Program-made: the position numbers and the translations under genes
Notes under the pieces: model-generated
What the model was told of the DNA's origin: nothing
The model's input: only the letters and a program-made list of their open reading frames with translations
Database searches by the model: none
Assembly: GCA_963743275.1 (NCBI GenBank)
Contig: CAVUPB010000002.1
Span: forward strand, 124,001 to 188,000
Direction of reading: 5' to 3'
Source of the DNA: JALYLC01 sp963743275
GTDB lineage: Bacteria; Actinomycetota; Thermoleophilia; Gaiellales; JALYLC01
Length of the DNA stretch: 64,000 nt
Shown here: in pieces, positions 8,682-17,231 of the stretch
How the letters are laid out: each line of letters opens with the position of its first letter
Position numbering within the stretch: the first letter of the stretch is position 1

Positions 8682-9284
8682 ATGCGCCTCCCCAGCCATC
8701 AGCGCTTGCGTGTCCGTCGCGCTCTGGTGCTGCGCGCCGCCCTCGGCGCGCTGCTGATGGCGCTGGCGCTGGTCCCGGCGGCCGAGGCCGCCAAGGGCGA
8801 TCGCGGCGTCTTCGTGTCCAAGGGCCTGGGCCGCCAGGTCTTCGTGGGCGGCGGCGGAATCGCCTACGGCACGGTCTTCTCGGGCGGCTCGCTCGTCATC
8901 ACCGACTACTCGGCGGCACAGGACATGAAGGTCGATTCGCCGGTCGTGGCCATCACCAACGCCGACGGCTCGCGCACGTTCGCGCCCGCCGGCGGCGCGA
9001 AGAGCGTGGCCTTCCGCGTCTCCGGCACGCTCTACCGCGTGACCGTGACCGGCGCCAGCGCCTACAACGCCGTCGGCGTCTACGGGCGCCTCGTGGTGCG
9101 CGGCAAGGGAACGCTGAGCGTGAACGGCGTGCGCGACCGCTGGAACGGGCCTGCGATCAAGCTCGGCAAGGTGCCGAGGGTCGTCAAGGCGCTCTTCGCC
9201 CTGGCCGTCATCGGCGGGCCTCCGCCGGTGACGCCGCCCGCGCCGGTGACGCCGCCGCCACCGCCGGTCACGACGGCGGGCTGA
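8682..9284 (+). CDS. Secreted hypothetical protein with Pro/Val/Thr-rich tail
   Basis: This 200-residue protein has a signal peptide with a long basic n-region (MRLPSHQRLRVRRALVLR), a hydrophobic core and cleavage near AEAAKG. The mature part is beta-rich and glycine-rich (VFVGGGGIAYGTVFSGGSLV). It ends in a PVTPP-repeat tail of about 20 residues that resembles a cell-wall-spanning linker. No family recognised. It sits just upstream of the first response regulator. Start ATG 8682 is the only one giving a signal peptide. Confidence 0.7.
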   Translation: MRLPSHQRLRVRRALVLRAALGALLMALALVPAAEAAKGDRGVFVSKGLGRQVFVGGGGIAYGTVFSGGSLVITDYSAAQDMKVDSPVVAITNADGSRTFAPAGGAKSVAFRVSGTLYRVTVTGASAYNAVGVYGRLVVRGKGTLSVNGVRDRWNGPAIKLGKVPRVVKALFALAVIGGPPPVTPPAPVTPPPPPVTTAG

Positions 9285-9326
9285 TCGCGCACAGGCGCGA
9301 GCAGCGCGCGTAGCTAGAGTGAGCCC

Positions 9327-10016
9327 ATGAGCGAGCGCATCCTCGTGGTCGAGGACGAAGCCAACATCGCGAGCTTCGTCAGCGCCTACCTCGAGAAAGC
9401 GGGCTACCTCGTCGATCGCGCCGTCAACGGCGCGGAGGCGAAGGAGAAGGCGGTCAGCACCGAGCCGTCGCTGATCCTGCTCGATCTCAACCTGCCCGAC
9501 ATGGACGGGCTCGAGGTCTGCCGCCACGTGCGTGCGACGAGCACCGTGCCGATCTTGATGCTGACCGCGCGCGACGACGACGTCGACAAGATCGTCGGCC
9601 TCGAGGTGGGCGCCGACGACTACCTCACGAAGCCGTTCAACCCGCGCGAGCTGGTCGCCCGCATCCGCTCGATCCTGCGCCGCGCGACCGCGCCGCCGCC
9701 GGCCTCGAAGGGCAGGCGCACGCATGGACTGATCTCGATCGACGCCGGCCGCCGCGAGCTGCTCGTCGACGGCGAGCCGATCCAGCTCGCTCCCAAGGAG
9801 TTCGACCTCTTCTGGGAGCTGCTCGACCACAGCGGCCTCGTGCTGACGCGCGACCAGCTGCTCGAGCGCGTCTGGGGCTACACGTTCGCGGGCGACACGC
9901 GCACGGTCGACGTGCACGTGCGCCAGCTGCGGCGCAAGATCGGCGAGACCTGCCCGATCGTGACCGTCTGGGGTGTCGGCTACAAGGTCGCCGACGATGC
10001 CTCTGCTGTCTCTTAG
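9327..10016 (+). CDS. OmpR-family response regulator
   Basis: This 229-residue protein has an N-terminal receiver domain, with acidic pocket VVEDE, phospho-acceptor D53 in LLDLNLPDMDG, and the conserved K in YLTKPF. Its C-terminal winged helix ends in TRTVDVHVRQLRRKIG and VWGVGYKV. It pairs with the histidine kinase that overlaps its 3' end by 20 bases. The regulated genes are not known. The pair sits immediately outside the pilin genes, so pilus control is conceivable but unsupported by any visible binding site. Confidence 0.94.
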   Translation: MSERILVVEDEANIASFVSAYLEKAGYLVDRAVNGAEAKEKAVSTEPSLILLDLNLPDMDGLEVCRHVRATSTVPILMLTARDDDVDKIVGLEVGADDYLTKPFNPRELVARIRSILRRATAPPPASKGRRTHGLISIDAGRRELLVDGEPIQLAPKEFDLFWELLDHSGLVLTRDQLLERVWGYTFAGDTRTVDVHVRQLRRKIGETCPIVTVWGVGYKVADDASAVS

Positions 10017-11460
10017 GACGCGACTTGTCGCGCTCTTCCTGGTCAGCCTCGCGACCGCCGCGTTCCTCTTCGCCGCGGTCGCGGTGCGCCAGTTCTCGCA
10101 GGAGGAGCGCTCACGCGCGCGCTCCGAGCTGAGCCGCCAGGCCCTGCAGACCGTGCTGCTCATCAACGAGTTCGCCGAGAAGCGCCTCAAGAACGAGGCC
10201 GGTGCGCCGCCCGACTTCGCGAACCGCATCGGCGGCATCACGGCCGCGCGCGTGTACTTCGTCGGACGCTCGGGCCTGCAGCCCCCGATCGACGAGGTGC
10301 GCTTCGGCAAGGCGCCGCGGGGCACCGCGGCGCGGCTCGACTGGAAGCTGCTCGCGAAGAAGGGGAGGTCGCAGACGCTCGACCTGAAGCTCGCCGACGG
10401 CACGTCGACGCTGGCCGCGGCCGGCGGCTTCCGCTACGGCGGCGAGCTGATCGGCGCGATCGTCGTGGCCCGCCCGGTGCGCTCGATCAACGCCTCGACG
10501 CTCGTCCAGGGCCGCAAGGTCGTTCCCCCGCTGCTCCTGGCCGTGGCCGCCGCGGCGCTGGTCGCCCTGCTGCTCAGCCGCCGCATCACGCGCCCGGTGC
10601 AGGAGCTGACCGAGGCGAGCGAGCGCGTCGCGCGCGGCGACTACGACGTGCACCTGACGACGAAGGGCCCCGACGAGCTCGGCCAGCTCGCGCTGCGCTT
10701 CGAGCAGATGGCGCGGCAGCTCAAGGAGGCGAGCGAGCACGAGCGCAACTTCCTGATGCGCATCTCGCACGAGCTCCGCACGCCGCTCACCGCCATCCAG
10801 GGCCACGTCCAGGCGATCGCCGACGGCGTCATCGACGGCGAGGAGGAGCAGCAGGCGTCGCTCGAGATCGTGCTCGCCGAGGCCGGGCGCCTGCAGCGCC
10901 TGATCGGCGACCTGCTCGACCTCGCCCGGCTCGAGACCCGGCGCTTCTCGCTCAACGTCGAGGAGGTCGACCTCTGCGACGTCTGCGAGAGCGCGGCCGG
11001 CGCGCAGCGCGAGGAGGCGCGCAGCCAGCACGTGCGCCTGCACGTCAACGCGCCGGCGAAGCCGATCGTGCTCGGCGACGGCGACCGCATCCTCCAGATC
11101 GTCACGAATCTCGTGACCAACGCCCTCCAGGCCACGCCGGCCGACGGCGAGGTCGCCGTCGACGTCACGATCGATGGGGGCGCCGGCCAGGTCGTGGTGA
11201 CCGACACCGGGCCGGGCATCCCCGAGGAGAAGCGCGCCTCGATCCTGCGCCCGTTCGTCACCGGCGACGCCCGGCACGGGGTCGGCCTCGGGCTCCCGGT
11301 CGCCTCGGAGCTCGCCCAGGCGATGGGCGGCACGCTCGCCGTCGGCGAACGGCCCGGCGGCGGCGCGGCATTCACGCTGCGGCTTCCGCTCGCGCCCGCG
11401 AGCGGCCGAGGCGCGGACGCCGGCCCGCGCGGCGCGGAATCCGAGCTGGTCGCCGAGTAG
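9997..11460 (+). CDS. Sensor histidine kinase with HAMP domain
   Basis: This 487-residue membrane kinase has a first transmembrane segment at about residues 8-30, an extracytoplasmic sensor region to about 170, and a second segment (PPLLLAVAAAALVALLL). A HAMP domain follows (RRITRPVQELTEAS), then the phospho-accepting H258 in RISHELRTPLTAIQ, and an ATPase domain with the N-box TNLVTNALQATP, DTGPGIP and GVGLGLPVASELA. It is partner of the response regulator at 9327. ATG 9997 was chosen over GTG 9973, which adds eight residues before the membrane segment. The tail of about 25 residues is low complexity. Confidence 0.93.
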   Translation: MPLLSLRTRLVALFLVSLATAAFLFAAVAVRQFSQEERSRARSELSRQALQTVLLINEFAEKRLKNEAGAPPDFANRIGGITAARVYFVGRSGLQPPIDEVRFGKAPRGTAARLDWKLLAKKGRSQTLDLKLADGTSTLAAAGGFRYGGELIGAIVVARPVRSINASTLVQGRKVVPPLLLAVAAAALVALLLSRRITRPVQELTEASERVARGDYDVHLTTKGPDELGQLALRFEQMARQLKEASEHERNFLMRISHELRTPLTAIQGHVQAIADGVIDGEEEQQASLEIVLAEAGRLQRLIGDLLDLARLETRRFSLNVEEVDLCDVCESAAGAQREEARSQHVRLHVNAPAKPIVLGDGDRILQIVTNLVTNALQATPADGEVAVDVTIDGGAGQVVVTDTGPGIPEEKRASILRPFVTGDARHGVGLGLPVASELAQAMGGTLAVGERPGGGAAFTLRLPLAPASGRGADAGPRGAESELVAE

Positions 11461-11463
11461 TGC

Positions 11464-11495
11464 GCCGGGGCGCGCGATCGCTCACGCGCCCCGGC
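11464..11495. terminator. Perfect 11-bp-stem hairpin between convergent genes
   Basis: GCCGGGGCGCG (11464-11474) and CGCGCCCCGGC (11485-11495) form an uninterrupted 11-bp stem with a 10-base loop. It lies exactly between the stops of the histidine kinase and the flp gene, so it probably ends transcription from both sides. There is no strong T-tract, which is common in GC-rich actinobacteria. Confidence 0.6.
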
Positions 11496-11502
11496 TTCAT
11501 GG

Positions 11503-11721
11503 CTACGGCTTCTTGGCGTTACCGACCTGCGTGACCGCCTCCTGCAGCTTGTGGACGAGCGCGGTCGCGATCGGGCCGCCGACCTTGTTGTCGATCGCCG
11601 CGGCGACCGCGACGAGCAGCGCGGCGACGGCCAGCACGATGCCGACGTACTCGACCGTGCCCTGTCCCCGTTCGACCTGCAGGATGCGCGCGGCCAGGAG
11701 CCGCGTCATGGATAGGGACAT
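11503..11721 (-). CDS. flp: Flp family type IVb pilin
   Basis: This 72-residue protein has the hallmark of Flp pilins: a short basic leader ending in ERG, then QGTVEYVGIVLAVAALLV, with Glu at +5 and Tyr at +6 after the predicted G/Q prepilin cleavage site. A single hydrophobic helix and a short tail follow. It would be the major subunit of a Tad-type pilus assembled by the CpaF/TadB/TadC system encoded on the other strand. ATG 11721-11719 is preceded by GGAGGA at a good distance, which decides the start over the longer upstream frame. It is the last of three minus-strand genes with the same cleavage motif. Confidence 0.88.
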   Translation of the reverse strand: MSLSMTRLLAARILQVERGQGTVEYVGIVLAVAALLVAVAAAIDNKVGGPIATALVHKLQEAVTQVGNAKKP

Positions 11722-11795
11722 GGGGGAGTTCTCCTCCGTTTCGGCTCGCCGGATGGCGAGCGGTGTGTGTGCACGCAGCGCGTGCGACCCGCGCG

Positions 11796-12683
11796 TCATG
11801 CGCCGAACCCCTCGGCAATGACCGCGAGTCCGTTGGCAGCGGGTCGCAGGAAGACGCGATGCCAGTACTCGTGGACGGGCAGCGGCGAGGAGACGGCGCC
11901 GAGCTCGATGCGCGGCGCCGGATCGTCACGCCCGTTGCGCCAGAACGTGCGACGTACGGGCCACGCCACCACGACGTCGCCGGTGCGGACACCGGCCGGG
12001 ATGTCGCCGTCGTCGACATTGAGCAGCGCGACCACGGTGCTTCCGCCCCACGCGTCGCCGATCACGCGCGGCAGCTTCTGCAGGCCTCGCTCGGCCTGAC
12101 TTCCGAAGCGCACCAGGCGGAGGCCCGGGACGACGCCGACGGCGTCCAGCGCGAGCGTTGTCAGGCTCGTGTGATGCGCAAAGGCGGCGGCGAGGGCGCG
12201 GCGCTGCTCCCCGACGGTGACCCAGGCAACCTGCGGACGGCCGGTGGGCTCCTCGACGTCACGGTCGCCGGCGACGGTCGCCGGCGCCTGGTAGGGACCG
12301 TCCCCTGCGTGCTTCCAGGCGCGGTAGGTACGCCGGGAGCCGAGCCACGGGGCGGCGCTGCGAGCAGCCGACAACAGCACCGCGGCCGCGATGCGGCCCG
12401 CCTGCGCGGCGCCGTGTCTGCTGCCGAGCGCGAGCAGCGCGGCGTCAGGGGTGACCGCCTCGTCGCCGGGGAGGAGCGCCGACTGCACGTCGGCGATGTC
12501 GGCTGCTGCCGGTGCGACCGGCGCGACTCGCTCCACCCTGCCGGTCAGCATCGCGGCGAGGGCGTCGCGCACGGCCGAGGCGAGGGGCGGACCGGCGGCG
12601 AGCGCGAGCACGGCACCGAGCACGGCGGCGACCGCCAGCAGGCCGGCGTACTCGGCCGTGGCCTGACCCCGGATGCTCGTCAT
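11796..12683 (-). CDS. Long pilin-like protein with type IVb N-terminus (2)
   Basis: This 295-residue protein begins MTSIRGQATAEYAGLLAV. RG is followed by Q, with Glu at +5 and Tyr at +6, so it looks processed by the same prepilin peptidase as Flp. One hydrophobic helix follows (about residues 12-32), then a 260-residue extracytoplasmic part with no family I recognise. The length is far above Flp (60-75) and above usual TadE/TadF minor pilins. Its start overlaps the stop of the next minus-strand gene as ATGA, and flp follows after 74 bases. A minor pilin or tip protein is the likely role, by inference. Confidence 0.75.
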   Translation of the reverse strand: MTSIRGQATAEYAGLLAVAAVLGAVLALAAGPPLASAVRDALAAMLTGRVERVAPVAPAAADIADVQSALLPGDEAVTPDAALLALGSRHGAAQAGRIAAAVLLSAARSAAPWLGSRRTYRAWKHAGDGPYQAPATVAGDRDVEEPTGRPQVAWVTVGEQRRALAAAFAHHTSLTTLALDAVGVVPGLRLVRFGSQAERGLQKLPRVIGDAWGGSTVVALLNVDDGDIPAGVRTGDVVVAWPVRRTFWRNGRDDPAPRIELGAVSSPLPVHEYWHRVFLRPAANGLAVIAEGFGA

Positions 12684-13426
12684 CGCTCGCCGTCATGGGC
12701 GGTGCCCGAGGTCTGCCGGCGTGCGCTCGGGTCGGCGGCGTACGGCGACGGCACGAATGCGTGCCGGCCATCGGCCAGGACGGACAAGATCACGGCGAGG
12801 CCGCTCAGCGGCCGGCGGCGCAGGACGATTTCGCGGTAGCCGCCGCCGCGCACCTGCACGACGATGTCGCCCGCCTCCGAGCCGGCCCGGATCCCGTCGG
12901 CGGGCTCGTCTGCGGTGAGACCGAGGTCAGAGACCAGCGACCAGGCCGCACCCGGCATTCCTGCGAGCCCCAGCGCCGTCTCGCCGGCCCGTCTCGCGAA
13001 CCCGGGATGGAAGCGGCGGCGGATCCACGCGTCCTCGGTGGCCCGGTCCACGACCGCGATCGCGCCGGGCTCCGACGTGATCGAGCGCGCAGCCAGCGCG
13101 CGGGCGACGAGCGGTCGCAGGATCGCCGCGAATGCAGCGTCGGCGGCCTGCCGGCCGAGGCGCGCGCGGAGGCGCGTGCGCAGGTCGAGCAGCGTCGGGC
13201 CGCCGGCGCCGGGGCCTGTCGCGCCGGCGAGCAGCGCACGCTCGAGTCCGTCGAGGCCCGGCGCCACGGGCGCCTCCGGGGCGACGACGCCGGAGAGCGC
13301 TCGCGCAAGCGTCGCCGCCAGCGGCGGCCCGAGGCGGATGACGCCCACGGCGAGCGCGACGGCGAGCGCAAGCGCCGTCGCCGTCAGCGCGATCGTCTCG
13401 ACGCTTGCCTGTCCTCGTTCCCGCAT
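12680..13426 (-). CDS. Long pilin-like protein with type IVb N-terminus (1)
   Basis: This 248-residue protein begins MRERGQASVETIALTATALA, again RG then Q with Glu at +5, followed by one hydrophobic helix and a long extracytoplasmic part. The C-terminal half has a segment (about residues 200-225, GDIVVQVRGGGYREIVLRRR) that parallels GDVVVAWPVRRTFWRNG in the neighbouring protein, suggesting the two are divergent paralogues. Its stop overlaps the ATG of the next gene. Probable minor pilin or tip protein of the Tad pilus; no enzymatic motif seen. Confidence 0.75.
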   Translation of the reverse strand: MRERGQASVETIALTATALALAVALAVGVIRLGPPLAATLARALSGVVAPEAPVAPGLDGLERALLAGATGPGAGGPTLLDLRTRLRARLGRQAADAAFAAILRPLVARALAARSITSEPGAIAVVDRATEDAWIRRRFHPGFARRAGETALGLAGMPGAAWSLVSDLGLTADEPADGIRAGSEAGDIVVQVRGGGYREIVLRRRPLSGLAVILSVLADGRHAFVPSPYAADPSARRQTSGTAHDGER

Positions 13427-13485
13427 GCCGCCACCATGGCCGCGGGTGCTGTGACGGATCTACGCGCGCGTGTGACGAGGGCGTG

Positions 13486-14097
13486 TCAGGACGCGTCGGG
13501 GCGCGCGCGCTGCACGGGGCTCTCGGCAGCGTCCTCGACGGTCGCGCGCATGCGCAGCGCGGGCGCGGCCGCAGGCGCGAGCGGGGGCTCGGCGGCCTCC
13601 GCGGCCTGCTCGCGAGCGATCGTGAACTGGAGCGGCTGCCCGACGACGGCGCGCAGGTCGGCCAGTTCCGTGCGCACGGCGCGCAGATCGGCGCGCAGCG
13701 CGCCGAGGCCGCCGCTCACGAGATCGACGAGCACCTCGAGATCCTCGACGCGTGACATGCGTTCTGCGAGCAGGTCGCCCTCGACCCGCGCGACCGCCGC
13801 CGCGAGCCCGCCCGTCTGGTCGATGACCTGGTCGAGCCGTCGCCCGAGACCGCCCTCGTCCTCGCCCAGCGCGCGGGCCACGGCCGCCTCGACGCGTGTG
13901 GGCAGGATGGCGGCGAGCTCGCTCGCCGAGCGGCGCAGCTCGTCGACGTGGCGCTCCGAGCGCGCGAGCAGCGTGCGCAGGTCGGGGCCCGCGGGCTCGC
14001 TCGCCGCGGCGCCGCGCTGGCGCAGCTCGCCGATGCGGCGCAGGGCCGCTTCGCGCGCGTCCCGCAGTGGATCGTGCTGCGTGTCTTCGGCGTCCAT
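13486..14097 (-). CDS. Hypothetical coiled-coil protein
   Basis: This 203-residue soluble protein is made mostly of heptad-like helices, for example RLDQVIDQTGGLAAAVARVE and LRADLRAVRTELADLRAVV. It has a charged N-terminus and a Pro/Ala-rich C-terminal 40 residues. No signal peptide or membrane segment. No family recognised. It stands between the pilin genes and the DUF192 gene and could be an accessory factor of that locus, an inference from position only. ATG 14097-14095 follows a GAGGGGAG stretch that can serve as ribosome binding site. Confidence 0.65.
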   Translation of the reverse strand: MDAEDTQHDPLRDAREAALRRIGELRQRGAAASEPAGPDLRTLLARSERHVDELRRSASELAAILPTRVEAAVARALGEDEGGLGRRLDQVIDQTGGLAAAVARVEGDLLAERMSRVEDLEVLVDLVSGGLGALRADLRAVRTELADLRAVVGQPLQFTIAREQAAEAAEPPLAPAAAPALRMRATVEDAAESPVQRARPDAS

Positions 14098-14160
14098 CAC
14101 GCTCCCCTCGTGGCCGCGCGAAGCGTAGATGATCGGTTCACTGGCACTACGGTGAGAGCA

Positions 14161-14559
14161 ATGAACACCTGGCACTCCGTACACGGCCCGGACGGGCAGC
14201 TCCTGTTCGACCGCGTGCGCTTCGCGCGCACGGCTGCGAGTCGCATGCGCGGCCTGCTCGGCTGCCGTTCGCTGCCCGCCGGCGAAGGACTCGCCTTCCG
14301 CGAGAAGTCGGTGCACATGTTCTTCATGCGGATGTCCCTCGACATCGTGTTCTGCGACGCCGACATGCAGATCCGCCGGATCGTCCACGAGCTGCGGCCA
14401 TGGCGGGTCGCCGGGTGCCGCACGGCGCGCTACGCGCTCGAGGTCGGGCCGGGCGAGGCCGCGCGACTCGGGCTGACCGAGGGAATGGTGCTCCAGGTCG
14501 AGCCCGCATTCGAGCGGCGCGCTCGCCGCCTGAACGTGTCGCCCGTGACAAAAGCGTGA
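14161..14559 (+). CDS. DUF192 family protein
   Basis: This 132-residue protein shows the DUF192 pattern: RVRFARTAASRMRGLLGC near the start, GEGLAFREKSVHMFFMRMSL in the middle (usually a GMxF..PSVHTFFMRFPI-type segment), and YALEVGPGEAARLGLTEG near the end. The biochemical role of DUF192 is not established. Family members are small beta-barrels, often exported, and are often encoded beside Tad pilus genes in actinobacteria. No signal peptide is visible here. It opens the plus-strand half of the pilus region, about 90 bases before the second two-component system. Confidence 0.8.
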   Translation: MNTWHSVHGPDGQLLFDRVRFARTAASRMRGLLGCRSLPAGEGLAFREKSVHMFFMRMSLDIVFCDADMQIRRIVHELRPWRVAGCRTARYALEVGPGEAARLGLTEGMVLQVEPAFERRARRLNVSPVTKA

Positions 14560-14651
14560 CGGAAGTGTGCCAAGTGGTCTGATCACCTTGCTCGAAGTGC
14601 TTGCTGGCGCGTACGGTGGCGCCGGCTGCACGACCGAGGGGGGAGATCGAG

Positions 14652-15350
14652 ATGCGCAGGACCGTATTACTCGTCGAGGACGAGTCGAAGCTCGCTGACG
14701 TACTCGCCGAGCAACTCACGGAGGAGGGCTTCGATGTCCGTCACGCCGGGACGCTGAGGCAGGCACTCCGCCTGCTCGACGACCTCGTGCCCGACATCGC
14801 GGTGATCGACATCGGGCTTCCGGACGGGTCGGGTCTCGATGTGCTGCGCCGGCTGCGCTGCGGCGCCGACCGGCTCGACAGCGGCACGCCCGTGCTCGTC
14901 CTCACGGCGCGCACCGAGGAGGTCGACGTGCTGCGCGGTTTCGAGCGCGGCGCCGACGACTACCTGCGCAAGCCATTCGCGTTGCCCGAGCTGATCGCGC
15001 GCGTGCATGCACTGCTCGTCCGCGGCCGCCGGATCCACGCCGACATCCGCGTCGGCGATCTCCTGCTCGAGCCGTCTGCGCGGCGGGCGAGCTGGGCAGG
15101 CCGTGCGCTCCCGCTCTCGGGCCGCGAATACGACCTGCTGCTCGAGCTCGCACGCGACCCGGGCGCCGTGCGCTCGAAGGCCGATCTCCTCCGCGAGGTC
15201 TGGCGCATGCCGGCCACGCTGCGCACGCGCACCGTCGACTCGCACGCGAGCCGGTTGCGGCGCAAGCTCGTCGACGCCGGCGCGCCGTCGGATCCGATCG
15301 TGAACGAGTGGGGGCGCGGGTACCGCCTCGAAGTCGCTCGTGCGTCCTAG
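14652..15350 (+). CDS. OmpR-family response regulator (pilus region)
   Basis: This 232-residue protein has a receiver domain with D53 in VIDIGLPDGSG and K in YLRKPF, then a winged helix (LSGREYDLLLELA, RTRTVDSHASRLRRKL, WGRGYRLEV). ATG 14652 has GGGGGGAG ten bases upstream. It overlaps by 11 bases the histidine kinase that follows, and then directly runs the Tad genes. It is therefore a good candidate for a dedicated regulator of pilus assembly. Confidence 0.93.
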   Translation: MRRTVLLVEDESKLADVLAEQLTEEGFDVRHAGTLRQALRLLDDLVPDIAVIDIGLPDGSGLDVLRRLRCGADRLDSGTPVLVLTARTEEVDVLRGFERGADDYLRKPFALPELIARVHALLVRGRRIHADIRVGDLLLEPSARRASWAGRALPLSGREYDLLLELARDPGAVRSKADLLREVWRMPATLRTRTVDSHASRLRRKLVDAGAPSDPIVNEWGRGYRLEVARAS

Positions 15351-16632
15351 GTCGCGCGCCCGCCGGCTGCCGCTCGAAGCGCGCCTTTCGATCGCCGTCG
15401 CAGCCGTCGTCGCGCTCGCGCTCGCGGGCATCGGGCTCGTCGTGGTCGCGCGCATTCACGATCGCGTCGCGCGCGAGGGGCGCGCGAGTGTCGAGCGCAC
15501 GCTGACCGCGGCCTTGCCGGCGCTGCGGCGCGGGGAGATCCCGGTGGTCGCCGGCACGCATCTGGCCTGGATCGACGGAGCCGCGTCCGGTGGCGACGCG
15601 GCCCTCGTCGCCGCCGCGCGCGCCGGGCGCGCGTCGACCCTGGGTACGCTCGCCGAGCGGCGGGTGGGCTCGCTGCGGGTGCTCGCCGTGACGCGCGCGC
15701 CGCGGCATCTCGACCGCGAGCTCCTGCTGATCGAGGCGGAGGGGCTCGTTCCGATCGGTCTCGTGCTGGTGCTCGTCGGCGTTCGTCTCTTCGAGCGCGC
15801 GGGGCGGCGTCACCGCAAGCAGCTCGAGACGATCGTGGACGCGGCGCAGCGGATCGGAGACGGCGATCGCGACGTCGCCCTCACGGCCGGCCGCGGGGAG
15901 GTCGGGCGGGTGGCGGGCTCGCTCGAGCACCTGGCGCACGGACTGCGCGACCTCGACCGCCAGCGCGGGCTCTACGTCTCGCAGGTCAGCCACGACCTGC
16001 GCAACCCGCTGGCCGTGATCGGGACCTACGCGTCCGTGTTGCGCCAGGGCGAACCGTCCGGCCCGCGCGCCGCGCAGCTGCAGTCGATCGAGGACGAGGT
16101 CTCCCGCCTCGCGCTGATGGTCGACGATCTGCTCGAGCTGGGCAGGACGCACGCACTCGCGCTCCACATCAAGCGGGTGCCGGCCGACGTGCGCCTGATC
16201 GTCTCGGATGCCGTCACCGGCGCTCGCGCGCGCTCGGGCACGACGCGCGTGCTGCTGCATGCGCCCGCGGGAGCGATGCGCGCGGTCATCGATGCGACCC
16301 GGCTGCGGCAGGCGCTCGACAACCTCCTCGACAACGCCGTCCGGCACGCGCACACGGAGGTGCGGGTCGAGATCGCCGACGAGGGCGCGCAGGGGCTCAC
16401 GATCGGGATCGAGGACGATGGCCGTGGCATCGACCCCGAGGTGCTCCCGCGGCTGTTCGACGCATTCGCACAGGGGTCGCGGGAGCCAGGCAGCGCAGGC
16501 ATCGGGCTCTCGACGGTGCGTGCGATCGCCGAGGCCCACGGCGGCGGCGTGAGCGTCGGCCGAGCCCGTGGCGGCGGGACGCGCTTCACGCTGCGCATCC
16601 CGCTGACGCCGGCCGAGACCGTGGTCTTGTGA
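15340..16632 (+). CDS. Sensor histidine kinase (pilus region)
   Basis: This 430-residue protein has transmembrane segments at about residues 15-35 and 130-148, with a short sensor loop between. The dimerisation/phospho-acceptor part has H218 in QVSHDLRNPLAVIG, and the ATPase domain has LDNLLDNAVRHA, DDGRGIDPEVL and GIGLSTVRAIAEAHGGGV. It starts at GTG 15340 inside the response regulator and ends in a GTGA overlap with the SAF-domain gene, so kinase and pilus genes share a transcript. This supports the view that the two-component system is part of the Tad locus. Confidence 0.92.
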   Translation: MRPRSRARRLPLEARLSIAVAAVVALALAGIGLVVVARIHDRVAREGRASVERTLTAALPALRRGEIPVVAGTHLAWIDGAASGGDAALVAAARAGRASTLGTLAERRVGSLRVLAVTRAPRHLDRELLLIEAEGLVPIGLVLVLVGVRLFERAGRRHRKQLETIVDAAQRIGDGDRDVALTAGRGEVGRVAGSLEHLAHGLRDLDRQRGLYVSQVSHDLRNPLAVIGTYASVLRQGEPSGPRAAQLQSIEDEVSRLALMVDDLLELGRTHALALHIKRVPADVRLIVSDAVTGARARSGTTRVLLHAPAGAMRAVIDATRLRQALDNLLDNAVRHAHTEVRVEIADEGAQGLTIGIEDDGRGIDPEVLPRLFDAFAQGSREPGSAGIGLSTVRAIAEAHGGGVSVGRARGGGTRFTLRIPLTPAETVVL

Positions 16633-17231
16633 ACCGCCTCGGTGTCCTCGATCGCGTGCGCGAGCACGCGCTCGCCGCAACCGGCCTCGCGCTCGCGTTG
16701 CTGGCCCTCGCGCTCGCGCTGCTCCCGGGCTCGGGCGAGCCTCGCGCGGCCGTGCTCGCCCTGCGGCACGCGATCCCCGCCGGCGGCGTCGTGCGCCCCG
16801 GCGATGTCGTCGCCGTCCCGATCGCGGCCTCCGACCGCACCCCGTCGATGCTCGCGGAGCTCGGACCGCTGGCCGGGCGCCGCACGCTGATCGGCCTCGC
16901 GGGAGGCGACTTCGTCGTGCGCGGTGCGCTCCGCGCGGGCCCACCGGCAGCCCTGCTCGCGGCGGGCGAGCGAGCCGTGGCGCTCGAGCTCGCGCCGGAG
17001 TCCGCACCGGACGTACGTCTGCTGCGACCGGGCCGGCATGTCGACGTCATCGCCGTCGGCGCGCACGGATCCCACGTCGCGGCGCGCGACCTGGAATTGC
17101 TCTCGCAGGCCGTCGACGGCTCGCGCGGAGTCGCGGTGACGGTGCGCGCTCCGACCGCGGTGGCCCTCGACCTGGCGACGCGCACGAGCGGCCGCGAGTT
17201 GCGGTTGTTGCTGCGCGGAGGTGGCTCGTGA
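16629..17231 (+). CDS. SAF-domain protein, CpaB/RcpC-like
   Basis: This 200-residue protein has an N-terminal membrane anchor (ALALLALALALLPG) and a SAF domain with the typical AIPAGGVVRPGDVVAVPI, as in CpaB/RcpC proteins of Tad systems. These sit on the outer face of the membrane and are thought to contact the pilus channel or cell wall. In organisms without an outer membrane the exact role is unclear. It overlaps both neighbours by four bases (GTGA on each side). It is shorter than proteobacterial CpaB because the C-terminal RcpC part is reduced. Confidence 0.82.
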   Translation: MNRLGVLDRVREHALAATGLALALLALALALLPGSGEPRAAVLALRHAIPAGGVVRPGDVVAVPIAASDRTPSMLAELGPLAGRRTLIGLAGGDFVVRGALRAGPPAALLAAGERAVALELAPESAPDVRLLRPGRHVDVIAVGAHGSHVAARDLELLSQAVDGSRGVAVTVRAPTAVALDLATRTSGRELRLLLRGGGS

